Positions 49,336-57,484 of a DNA stretch of 64,000 nucleotides are shown one piece after another. Position 1 is the stretch's first letter; every line of letters starts with the position of its first letter. The notes under the pieces were generated by a model. It had not been told where the DNA came from. It did no database searches and was given only the letters and a program-made list of their open reading frames with translations. Location: positions 1 to 64,000 of IMG/VR virus record IMGVR_UViG_3300042564_006100; one strand, 5' to 3'. The DNA comes from a virus. A program made the position numbers and the translations under genes.

Positions 49336-52300
49336 ATGGAATACGCAACGCATTATCAGACCCCGAGCTACCTTGAAAAGGTGCAGAGCCAGCTTCCGGC
49401 TTTGCAGCTGCTCATCGAGATGGGGTGGGAATACCTGCCGCCGGAAGAATGCAACCGCCTGCGTGGAGACCGGTTAGGAACGGCCATTCTGGAACCGATT
49501 CTACTCGACTTCATCCGCAAGAACGGGCGCTACACCTTCAAGGGACGGGAGCATGTCTTTACCGAGAACGCTGTTGCCAACGCAGTTCAGGTGCTCAAAG
49601 CCTTCCGAGCCACCGGTGCAATTCACCAGAACGAGGAGGCCTACGACCTACTCTGCCTCGGCACCAGTGTGCCACAGACGGTGGATGGTGACACCAAGAG
49701 CTTTTCCATTGGCTACATCGACTGGAAGCACCCGGAGAACAACCGTTATCACTGTACCGCCGAGTTCAAGGTTGAGCGAGTTGGCCTGCAAAAGCACTAC
49801 ATCCCGGACATCATCCTATACGTCAACGGCATCCCGCTGGTGGTGATCGAATGCAAGCGGAGCGCCTACAACGACCTCAAGAAACAGCCAATCGATCTGG
49901 CGATTGACCAGTTGCGCGGCTACCAGCAGAAGGATGGCATCCCCCAGGTTTTCCTCTATTCGCAGCTCCTTCTCGCCCTCGCGCGAGACAAGGCGGAATA
50001 CGGCACCACTGGCACGCCTCGGAAATTCTGGACGGTGTGGAAGGAAGACGGATTGGACAAATCGATCCTTGAGCTGATCCATCGCCCCATGAAGGAAGGT
50101 TCGCCACTCCTCGATGCGCCCTTCCAGCAGGAAGCTGCTGAGTTTCTAAAACTCCACAACGGGAGACGGGCCATTTATGCGCAGGACCGAGCCCTCTACT
50201 CCCTTTGCCGGCCCGAGCGCCTGCTACAGCTGACCTACCAGAATATCGTTTACGACAACGGCACCAAGAAGATTGCCCGCTACCAGCAGTTCTTTGCGGT
50301 GGCAGACATCTTGAGGCGGATCCGCAGCGGCGGGTCGTCCGAGCCTAGGGCTGGCGGCGTGGTCTGGCAAACCCAGGGCAGTGGGAAGTCGCTCACCATG
50401 GTGATGCTGGCCAAAGCCCTTGCGCTAGCCCCAGATGTTCTCACACCCAAGGTGATTCTCGTGACCGATCGGATCGACCTGGACGACCAGATCTGCGGCA
50501 CCTTCCGTGCCTGCGGTCTGGAACCCGAGCAGGCCAGCACTGGCGAGCATCTCGTCAAACTCATGAACGATGACAAGGCTCACGTCGTAACCACTCTGAT
50601 CCACAAGTTCGAGGCAGCGACGAAGAACCGCGGACTGGCGGAGGTCTCCCGCGATACATTCGTCTTGGTGGATGAAGCCCACCGAAGCAACTACTCAGAG
50701 CATCATGCTCGGATGAAAATAGCGCTAAAGGGGGCCTGCTTCATCGCCTTCACCGGAACGCCGCTGGCGAAGGACGCGAAGAAAAATACCTTTGGCAAGT
50801 TTGGCGCTTTGTTCACTCCGCCCTACACAATTTCGCAAGCGGTGGCCGACGGAGCGGTGACGCCACTTCTCTACGAGGCCCGACATGTCCCCCAAAACGT
50901 CGATCAAGGGCCGATTGACAGTTGGTTTGAGAAGTTGACGCTTGGATTGAACGAGAAGCAGCGGGCTGACCTGAAGCGAAAGTTTTCCTCCGCGAGGCAA
51001 TTGAACAAAGCTGAGCAGAAGGTGCGCATGGTCGCATGGGATGTCACCCGACACTACGTAACGACCTACCAGGGAACCGGTATGAAGGGCCAGCTGGTGG
51101 CTCCCGACAAGGCTACTGCGCTACTCTACAAGAGCTTCTTCGATGAGTTTGACCAGGTTAGCACCGAGATCCTGATGTCCGGGCCGAACACCGCTGAGGG
51201 CGAGGACGGCAAAAAGAAGGAAGTCTCCACGCACGAGAAGACGTTCTGGAATCGAATGATGGACCGCTATGGCTCCGAGGATAAATACAACAAGCAGCTG
51301 ATCAATGCATTCAAGAAGGGTGACGAGCCAGAGATCATCATCGTGGTCGATAAGCTGCTCACTGGTTTCGACGCACCCTGCAACGCGGTTCTATACCTCG
51401 CCAGGACCCTGAAGGGGCACACCCTGCTGCAGGCCATCGCGCGGGTGAACCGTCTTTTCGATGGCAAAGAATACGGTCTCATTCTTGACTACAGCGGCGT
51501 GATAGAGGAACTGGACGAGGCAATTGATTTCTACTCTCAACTCGCCGATTTCGATGAATCGGATCTCGCGGAAACCGTGCACACCGTTGAGGAGGAAGCT
51601 GCCAAGCTTCCGCAGTATCATTCTGATCTCTGGGAACTCTTTGCTGCTCTAAAAGGAAGCGCCGACCCGGAAGTGTTTGCCCAGAGCCTGCGCGATGAAG
51701 AAAAGCGCAACCGGTTCTATGAGCGCTTCAGCCTCTTCGCTCGAACTCTTTCGATGGCGCTGTCATCCACCACTTTTCTGACGAACACGCCGGAGAAAAC
51801 AGTCCAGCGCTACAAGACAGACCTGAAGTTCTTCGCCAACCTAAGGGCTGACGTTTCCATCCGATTCCAAGAGCGCATCGATTTCTCCGAGTATGAACCC
51901 AAGATCCAGAAGCTGCTCGACACGCATGTGGGTGCCGGGGAGATTGTGAAACTTTGCGAACCGATCAACCTGTTTGATGCCAAGGAGCGCCAAGAGGTGC
52001 TGGAGGACCAGGGGAAGAGCGCGGAGGCCAAAGCTGACATGATTGCCTCGGCCACGCAGCGCACAATCGAGAAGGAGATGGAGAAAGATCCCGCATTCTA
52101 CACCAAGTTCTCGAAGATGCTTCGGGACGTGCTGGAGGCTCTCCAACAGAAGCGGATGGAGGCTATCGAGGCGCTGGAGAAAATCAAGGACATCGCAACC
52201 AAGGTAGCTACCCACACCGACGACAGCATCCCCGAAGAACTCGTAACCCGCGACATGGCTAGACGATACTACGGAGTGATCCGGGAAGAAGTCCGCGAAC

Positions 52301-52533
52301 ACAACGCCCAGCCCAAGGCTGCGATCCGGATTGCCATGGAGATCCAGAGCCGAATTGGGGATCACAAAATACGGGACTTCCGGGATAATCCCGATGCCCT
52401 GAACCGGATGCGGAATGAAATCGACGACGTGTTCTTCGAGGTGATCGAGGAGATGGGGCTCGAGATCCCATTGGACGTTCAGGATAAGTTGATCGACAAG
52501 TGCATTGAAATCACGATCGCCAATGAGGACTGA
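49336..52533 (+). CDS. hsdR: Type I restriction endonuclease subunit
   Basis: 1065 residues. The N-terminal nuclease has VVIECKRSAYNDLKKQ (the ECK of PD-(D/E)XK) and the QLRGY motif. The SF2 translocase has Walker A VWQTQGSGKSLTMVM near residue 345, VDEAHRSNY (DEAH) near residue 440, FTGTPL, and late motifs VDKLLTGFDAP and LLQAIARVNR. The C-terminal helical domain binds the methyltransferase. Complete and of usual length, so the system can both cut and protect. Confidence 0.93.
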   Translation: MEYATHYQTPSYLEKVQSQLPALQLLIEMGWEYLPPEECNRLRGDRLGTAILEPILLDFIRKNGRYTFKGREHVFTENAVANAVQVLKAFRATGAIHQNEEAYDLLCLGTSVPQTVDGDTKSFSIGYIDWKHPENNRYHCTAEFKVERVGLQKHYIPDIILYVNGIPLVVIECKRSAYNDLKKQPIDLAIDQLRGYQQKDGIPQVFLYSQLLLALARDKAEYGTTGTPRKFWTVWKEDGLDKSILELIHRPMKEGSPLLDAPFQQEAAEFLKLHNGRRAIYAQDRALYSLCRPERLLQLTYQNIVYDNGTKKIARYQQFFAVADILRRIRSGGSSEPRAGGVVWQTQGSGKSLTMVMLAKALALAPDVLTPKVILVTDRIDLDDQICGTFRACGLEPEQASTGEHLVKLMNDDKAHVVTTLIHKFEAATKNRGLAEVSRDTFVLVDEAHRSNYSEHHARMKIALKGACFIAFTGTPLAKDAKKNTFGKFGALFTPPYTISQAVADGAVTPLLYEARHVPQNVDQGPIDSWFEKLTLGLNEKQRADLKRKFSSARQLNKAEQKVRMVAWDVTRHYVTTYQGTGMKGQLVAPDKATALLYKSFFDEFDQVSTEILMSGPNTAEGEDGKKKEVSTHEKTFWNRMMDRYGSEDKYNKQLINAFKKGDEPEIIIVVDKLLTGFDAPCNAVLYLARTLKGHTLLQAIARVNRLFDGKEYGLILDYSGVIEELDEAIDFYSQLADFDESDLAETVHTVEEEAAKLPQYHSDLWELFAALKGSADPEVFAQSLRDEEKRNRFYERFSLFARTLSMALSSTTFLTNTPEKTVQRYKTDLKFFANLRADVSIRFQERIDFSEYEPKIQKLLDTHVGAGEIVKLCEPINLFDAKERQEVLEDQGKSAEAKADMIASATQRTIEKEMEKDPAFYTKFSKMLRDVLEALQQKRMEAIEALEKIKDIATKVATHTDDSIPEELVTRDMARRYYGVIREEVREHNAQPKAAIRIAMEIQSRIGDHKIRDFRDNPDALNRMRNEIDDVFFEVIEEMGLEIPLDVQDKLIDKCIEITIANED

Positions 52534-53266
52534 GCCGGCAGAGTGGATACTCGTATATGGCGAGCGGCGCATCCCCTACCAACTTCGATTCTCGGACCGA
52601 AAGCGAATGCGCATCGTAGTGAAGCCGGATCTGAGTGTCATGGTAGATGTGCCGAATGGATTCAACGAGGACGAGGTCAGGGATGCCCTGCGCTCGAAGG
52701 CCCGATGGATCGTACGGCAACTTGGCGAGTTTGAAGACTACCTCCCGCTACCGACACCCTACAAGTTCATCAGTGGCGAAACCTTTGTTTACCTGGGTCG
52801 GCAATACCGACTGAAAGTCGAGCAAGGGGCGAAAGCACCTGCAAAGCTCCGTGGGCGCTTTCTTCATGTCACAGTTCCGGAAAGGGCTGATGATAAAGCG
52901 GTTCGCTCTGCCGTTGATTCCTGGTATCGTGAGCGGGCAGACGACGTTTTTCGCCGCTACCTCGCAAGTTGCATGACTGTGGCTGGCCGCCACGGGGTGA
53001 ATGAGCCTTTCCTTACGATCCGGGAAATGCGCACTCGGTGGGGGAGCTGTAGCGCTGCTGGCCGAGTGACTCTGAACCTTCGTCTCATCTATGCCCCGGT
53101 CCACTGCATCGAGTATGTGGTGATGCACGAGCTCTGCCACCTAGTCCACCACGACCACTCGCCGCAGTTCTTTCGACTCCTGACCCGCTGCATGCCCGAC
53201 TGGAAGAAGCGGCGAGCTGTTCTCAGCCGCGTGGTTATTCCCATTCAGCCGCCACCAAAAGCCTAA
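52523..53266 (+). CDS. YgjP/SprT-like metallopeptidase
   Basis: 247 residues from the ATG at 52523, which overlaps the hsdR end by 11 bases; 52505 is possible. The zinc site is HELCHLVHHDHSPQF (HExxH with the third His), preceded by MRTRWGSC, the usual mark of the DUF45/YgjP family. This protein is often the last gene of type I restriction operons; its role there is not established, but control of restriction subunit turnover has been suggested as a possibility. Confidence 0.8.
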   Translation: MRTEPAEWILVYGERRIPYQLRFSDRKRMRIVVKPDLSVMVDVPNGFNEDEVRDALRSKARWIVRQLGEFEDYLPLPTPYKFISGETFVYLGRQYRLKVEQGAKAPAKLRGRFLHVTVPERADDKAVRSAVDSWYRERADDVFRRYLASCMTVAGRHGVNEPFLTIREMRTRWGSCSAAGRVTLNLRLIYAPVHCIEYVVMHELCHLVHHDHSPQFFRLLTRCMPDWKKRRAVLSRVVIPIQPPPKA

Positions 53267-53762
53267 ACCTCGCGTGCTTCTCTGATTACGCACCTTTTTT
53301 GGGCAAGCATTGCCTTGCGCCCCGCACTGGATTCTGCTGAGGTCCGCCCATGGAGTCCAACGGATCAGATTCTCACAACCAGCCCAATGCGGACACATTT
53401 TGCGACCCTGTCTCGTTCTCGGGCGGATTTCTCGTTGGGGTCAAGCCGCCTCTCTGGTTCACCCCTCACCACATCGTCACGATGATACAGGGAATGGAAT
53501 CGAGGATTGTTGCCAATCCGCCATTTGGGGCACCGACACGGGACTGCTGATTTCACCTGATTGGGTTCATGGGCGGTCATCCCACCCTCATCCGCTCAAT
53601 CGCCGCCGCCACATCCACCACCCGGAACCGGACGGCCTTGTCCATTTTGAAGTAGGGGATCAGGCCACCCACGCGCCAGTTCGTGAGCTGGCAGTCGCAG
53701 GCTTTGAGGTTGCTATGAACGTGGTGGAGGCTAATCCGTGCGGTTGAGGTTACTACCGAAAT
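53267..53762. other. Intergenic stretch behind the restriction operon
   Basis: About 500 bases that hold no complete gene I can support. Open frames on both strands are short and of unlikely composition. Its right part contains the remnant of a small helix-turn-helix gene on the minus strand (53577-53726). No terminator is obvious directly after the metallopeptidase gene. Confidence 0.5.
53577..53726 (-). pseudogene. Remnant of a small helix-turn-helix gene
   Basis: The minus strand encodes NLKACDCQLTNWRVGGLI, PYFKMDKAVRFRVVDV and AAAIERMRVG before a stop, the look of a small excisionase-type DNA-binding protein of about 45 residues. No usual start codon lies in a sensible place (only ATT or GTT), so it is either broken or starts unusually. 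Confidence 0.4.
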
Positions 53763-53812
53763 GACCTTGATCCGACTCGCCGATCTGGCAGATGTATGAC
53801 GGATGGAAGAGA
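53763..53812 (+). promoter_or_regulatory. Repeated promoter-like block, copy 3 (integrase B)
   Basis: TTGATC at 53767-53772 and CAGATG at 53789-53794 are 16 bases apart, and an ATG follows 8 bases later at 53803. It is close to copy 1 (GACTCGCCGATCT shared) and to copy 2. The leader ORF at 53803 would be translated from a leaderless message. Confidence 0.45.
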
Positions 53813-53994
53813 ACCTGACCAGACATGCTGACTCCCGGATTCGTGGGAGTGCGGCGGTGCTCGGCAAAGGTTCAAACCCTCTCATGGTCCGGGACAGAAT
53901 CCCCGGATTCCATGAGAATTCCATGAAAACCGCCGTGTCGCTAGGCATCGCCCTTCGCCACCGGCAAACAACCAACACGCACAAGAGCCAGTAA
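53803..53994 (+). CDS. Leader ORF upstream of integrase B
   Basis: 63 residues beginning MEENLTRHADSRI. The first 40 residues align with the start of integrase A (MEENLT...RI.G...G..SNP), and the bases differ mainly at synonymous positions (GAG/GAA, TTA/CTG), which supports translation. Here it stops three bases before the integrase ATG and is in another frame; in module A it is fused to integrase. It may be a leader peptide coupling translation to integrase. Confidence 0.45.
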   Translation: MEENLTRHADSRIRGSAAVLGKGSNPLMVRDRIPGFHENSMKTAVSLGIALRHRQTTNTHKSQ

Positions 53995-53996
53995 AT

Positions 53997-55487
53997 ATGA
54001 GCAAAAGCAGACAAGCAGGTGGGGTCCTAACCCCTCCGCCATCTGGTTGCTCAATCGACGCAACTGATACGCCATCAACAACTTGCGAGCCTTCAGAGCA
54101 AACCGGGACAGATTTTCCTGACAGTTTTTCTGACAAGTTGACTCGAAAGCCGGGGTCTATGACCCGGAAACGCAAACGCCGTAGCAGTGTCGTGGAAATC
54201 GGCAACGGTCCCGCGAGAATCAAAATCTACACGATGAACCGTCGGGATGGTTATCCCGAGTTCACGCTTTCATGGAAGGAGGCGGCCAGGCGCAAGACGC
54301 GCAGCTTCTCCTCGATGGACGAAGCACGGATGATCGCCCAGCAGATCAGCGTCCGTCTGACCAATGGCTGGACGGCCGCCGATGAAGCGACCCGCCGCGA
54401 CATCGACCTGCTCCGCCACTGCGAGCAAGTAGCTCGTGAGCATGGAGTCGGTCTTTCCGCCGCGATGGACGAATGGGCCAGCGCACGGAAAGCCGCAGGT
54501 GAAATCCCACTGTCCGATGCGGTGCGGTTCTATCAAGCAAACCGGGCAGATCTATTTGCCGTCCGCACCAACGTCCAGGTAGCCGCCGAGTTCGTCGTGT
54601 CGCTGAAACGCAAGGGCGTGAGTGCCATCTATGTTCGGAACGCGACTAGCAGCCTCAAGCGGGTCACCGATGCCATGCCGGGAAATATCGCAGATGTCAG
54701 CGTGGCCGACATCAACCGGTTCCTCGACAGCCTCAAGACGCTTGGGCCGGTCAGCAAGAACGGCATTCGGCGCAACCTCGTTACGATGTTTGGATTCGCC
54801 AAGAAACAGGGATACCTCCATCCCGACCGGAAAACTGCTGCGGAACAGAGCGACTCGTTCAAGGAGCCTGAGAAGGAGATCGAGATTTTTACGCCGGACG
54901 AGATGCGTGACATCCTGCTCGCCGCCCACGCCCGCATCCTGCCGCTCATCGCCATCGGCGGATTTTGCGGAATTCGGTCTGCCGAGGTCGAACGCCTCAC
55001 CTGGCAGGACATCAAATGGGATCGCGGCCACATCGAGATCGCCGGCCACAAGGCGAAGACGGCGGCGCGGCGACTCGTCCCCCTCCCCGAGAATCTCAAG
55101 GCGTGGCTTGCGCCATGGCGTGATGAAACCGGCCCTATCCTCACGATCAGCGATGTATCGGGTGCCTTGGGTGATACCGCAGTGAAGGCGAAAATCCCCG
55201 GCGGATGGCGTCAGAATGCCCTCAGACACTCGTTCATCAGCTATCGAGTATCACTGACAGGCGACGTAGCTCGAACCTCTCTGGAGGCAGGCAACTCCCC
55301 GAAAATGATCTTCCGCCACTATCGGGAAATCGTGGATGAGGAAGCCGCCCGGACATGGTTCGGGATGACGCCTCCCGATGGCTGGATGCCGACGGGACTC
55401 AAGCACAGCCTGCGGGAACGGATGTGGCGCTTGCTGGCACAAGATGGGACACCGCGTGTTGACAGCGATAACAGTGAGCAATCATGA
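53997..55487 (+). CDS. int: Tyrosine recombinase (integrase B)
   Basis: 496 residues; MTRKRKRRSS at residue 55 begins the part conserved with integrase A. Catalytic residues: Arg in GGFCGIRSAEVERL, LRHSFISYR, GNSPKMIFRHYREI with the Tyr. The core-binding region (SDAVRFYQANRADLFAVRT) is also shared. The sequence LTRKPG before MTRKRKR is also kept between the copies. It should integrate prophage B at a site like that used by A. Stop overlaps xis by four bases. Confidence 0.87.
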   Translation: MSKSRQAGGVLTPPPSGCSIDATDTPSTTCEPSEQTGTDFPDSFSDKLTRKPGSMTRKRKRRSSVVEIGNGPARIKIYTMNRRDGYPEFTLSWKEAARRKTRSFSSMDEARMIAQQISVRLTNGWTAADEATRRDIDLLRHCEQVAREHGVGLSAAMDEWASARKAAGEIPLSDAVRFYQANRADLFAVRTNVQVAAEFVVSLKRKGVSAIYVRNATSSLKRVTDAMPGNIADVSVADINRFLDSLKTLGPVSKNGIRRNLVTMFGFAKKQGYLHPDRKTAAEQSDSFKEPEKEIEIFTPDEMRDILLAAHARILPLIAIGGFCGIRSAEVERLTWQDIKWDRGHIEIAGHKAKTAARRLVPLPENLKAWLAPWRDETGPILTISDVSGALGDTAVKAKIPGGWRQNALRHSFISYRVSLTGDVARTSLEAGNSPKMIFRHYREIVDEEAARTWFGMTPPDGWMPTGLKHSLRERMWRLLAQDGTPRVDSDNSEQS

Positions 55488-55711
55488 AAACACTCACTCA
55501 CACCACCAACGATCCGGCGACGAAGAACGATCCCATTCTGATCAAAAAGAAGGAACTCGCAAAACGGCTCTCAGTCAGCCCCCACACGATTGATGCGTGG
55601 GTTCAGCGTCGTGAAATACCGTGCATCAAAGTGACTCCTCGACTTTATCTCTACGAAGTCGAGGCAGTCATGGACGCCATCCGGAGGAAATACGGAACCA
55701 ACGCCGCCTGA
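55484..55711 (+). CDS. Excisionase-like helix-turn-helix protein B
   Basis: 75 residues. It shares LIKKKELAKRLSVS and the following helix (TIDAWVQRREIPC) with the protein at 2980-3249, and ends RRKYGTNAA. Translational coupling to integrase is the same. Likely excisionase or regulator of int. Confidence 0.72.
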   Translation: MKTLTHTTNDPATKNDPILIKKKELAKRLSVSPHTIDAWVQRREIPCIKVTPRLYLYEVEAVMDAIRRKYGTNAA

Positions 55712-55723
55712 TTCCTGAACACG

Positions 55724-55759
55724 AAAAACCCCGGACGGTGAAAGCCATCCGGGGTTTTT
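55724..55759. terminator. Bidirectional terminator after int-xis B
   Basis: The same hairpin as at 3262-3297: AAAAACCCCGG and CCGGGGTTTTT around GACGGTGAAAGCCAT-like bases. It stands between convergent int-xis and late tail genes. Confidence 0.8.
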
Positions 55760-55766
55760 CATTGGT

Positions 55767-55955
55767 TCACTTTCGCCTCAGTTTTCGAGCCATGCTGACG
55801 AGCGACATGATACCGACGGCCAGACCCACAAGTAGAGATGCCACCCGCAAAGTCCATTCGACTTGCTCTTGAAGAGACGTGATTACACCGAGCACCGGAG
55901 AAGCGATTCCGACGATGGCCTTGAATGTGTAGTCGATGTCGATTGGGTGGCGCAT
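55767..55955 (-). CDS. Small holin-like membrane protein
   Basis: 62 residues with two hydrophobic helices (IVGIASPVLGVITSL and VASLLVGLAVGIMSLVSM) and a basic end KLRRK. Size and topology are those of a class II-like holin or holin accessory. It is the last gene of the leftward late operon of prophage B. TTGACA with the upstream stop lies 16 bases before its ATG. Confidence 0.55.
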   Translation of the reverse strand: MRHPIDIDYTFKAIVGIASPVLGVITSLQEQVEWTLRVASLLVGLAVGIMSLVSMARKLRRK

Positions 55956-55973
55956 GGCGACTGGTGGCCGGTG

Positions 55974-56354
55974 TCAATCGCCCTGCGGCTGATAGGGTCC
56001 CTCTCCCACGGTGATGGTGCCATCCGGATTCATCGTGAACTCGTGGGTTGGCCGTACGATGTCCGGCAAGACTTCGTCCAGTGCTGCAATGGAGTCGATC
56101 ACCTCGGTGAGTGCGCCATGCGCCTGTGCGATACGAACAGCATCGGTGCCGAGAGCGTCCACAGCTTGCTGCGGAGTGAGTCTAGGATGGTGCCAGATTC
56201 GGCTAGCGCCCTGCTTTTGGATCTGGCAGAGCCGTTTGTATCCTTCGCGGGCGTCGGCGAGAACGGCGGCACGAAGCCGCGATGCCTCACGGGCCAAGCT
56301 GATTTCCGGCACTTCGGGCGAGGCCGGGGTGGCGAAGATTTTGGTGTTGCTCAT
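55974..56354 (-). CDS. Prophage B protein, unknown
   Basis: 126 residues, mainly helical (EASRLRAAVLADAREGYKRL), with a beta-hairpin tail (HEFTMNPDGTITVGEG). Possibly a tail fibre assembly or virion protein by position after the sugar-nucleotide gene. No motif is recognised. Confidence 0.5.
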   Translation of the reverse strand: MSNTKIFATPASPEVPEISLAREASRLRAAVLADAREGYKRLCQIQKQGASRIWHHPRLTPQQAVDALGTDAVRIAQAHGALTEVIDSIAALDEVLPDIVRPTHEFTMNPDGTITVGEGPYQPQGD

Positions 56355-57484
56355 GGTTTTCTATCGGTTCCGGTTTGTTTTAGAATGGCGATCTCACGCG
56401 AGACGCCGGGTTGGTTGAATTTGCCGATCGAGTCGGCTGCACGGGTGGCGGATCCGCTGAATCCAACCCTTGTCAGTTGGCATCCGGCCCGGTGGAGCAG
56501 GTCGCAGGCGAAGGCTCCGGTGGTCAGGTGGTTGCTGAGCGGCTCTGAAATCCGCCGGATTTCGACGTGCTTACCGCAGATCACGGGGAGTTGATGCCGC
56601 AGCCAGTCGCCGGTGCCGTTGTCCCGGACAATTACCAGGCGGGCCTTTGCCGCGACTTCCTGCGTCGCCGGGCTGATGCCATGCTGTTGAAGGTGAGGGT
56701 TTGCGATCAGGAATAGAACGTCGGCTCGTCCCCCGTCCCAGCCGTGGCAGTGATTGATCCATGCCACCGGGAACTGTTGAGGGATGGGCAAACCGTCCGG
56801 CCGTGCTACGAGTGTGATCGGCCCGCAAAGGCCGGCGTTGCACAGCGCCGCCACACAGGCAGATGAGTCCGCCTGGCCAAGCGGATTGGTGACCAGCGCG
56901 GTTCTGGCCGCACAAAGACACGCCTGCTCGTATTCCTCTTCGGTGTCGATTTGAAGGCTGTTCAGGTGGCTGTTCGTGACCGGGATGACGTTGGAGAAGT
57001 CTCCGACCATTCCCGCAGGAAAGATTGCCACGCAACCGTCCCACAGGAGTTCCTCTCCGGTGTTCTCGCCACCGATGACGAAACGGTGGACATGCCGCGA
57101 GCTGAGGACGGTCGCATCCGGATGCTGGACCGCTGCTTCAAGACACCGGCGGAGGATGCCGTCGCTCCGGAATGGACTGGTCGGTTGGAGCAGGACGCAC
57201 TGCCGCCCGGTGGTGCCGGTGGCTTCGAGCGCATGCCTGATAGAATCAGCGTGCGAGCAGTCTGCGGTGGCCAGGTAATCTGGGCGTTTCACCGCACGCG
57301 CACCGTGACGACGGGCGATGTCGAGCAGTTCCGGAATGTCGGAAGTGACCACCGTTTCGAGTCCCGCTTCGAGAGCGTGAAGGATCGACCACTCCGCGAG
57401 CGGACGACCTTCCAGAGGAAGCATATTCTTGAAGCGGAGCCTCACGCTGCCCGCACGAGCTGTGATGACTGCGACCGGTTTCAT
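56351..57484 (-). CDS. CMP-sugar synthetase-like protein with C-terminal domain
   Basis: 377 residues from the ATG at 57484, overlapping the fibre gene stop. Residues 1-215 match CMP-NeuAc/CMP-Kdo-type cytidylyltransferases: VAVITARAGSVRLRFKNM (nucleotide loop), PLAEWSI, VLLQPTSPFRSDGILR and IDTEEEYEQA at the end. Residues 230-377 form a second alpha/beta domain of unknown function (VEIRRISEPLSNHLTTG, LLHRAGCQLTRVGFSG), weakly like a sialyltransferase-type region. It may prepare and transfer an acidic sugar to virion or host surface. It lies among tail genes. Confidence 0.7.
   Translation of the reverse strand: MKPVAVITARAGSVRLRFKNMLPLEGRPLAEWSILHALEAGLETVVTSDIPELLDIARRHGARAVKRPDYLATADCSHADSIRHALEATGTTGRQCVLLQPTSPFRSDGILRRCLEAAVQHPDATVLSSRHVHRFVIGGENTGEELLWDGCVAIFPAGMVGDFSNVIPVTNSHLNSLQIDTEEEYEQACLCAARTALVTNPLGQADSSACVAALCNAGLCGPITLVARPDGLPIPQQFPVAWINHCHGWDGGRADVLFLIANPHLQQHGISPATQEVAAKARLVIVRDNGTGDWLRHQLPVICGKHVEIRRISEPLSNHLTTGAFACDLLHRAGCQLTRVGFSGSATRAADSIGKFNQPGVSREIAILKQTGTDRKP

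Noticed and set aside
53341-53550. Small plus-strand gene behind the restriction operon
   Set aside because: 66 codons with no domain, no ribosome-binding site and a composition like the surrounding non-coding sequence.
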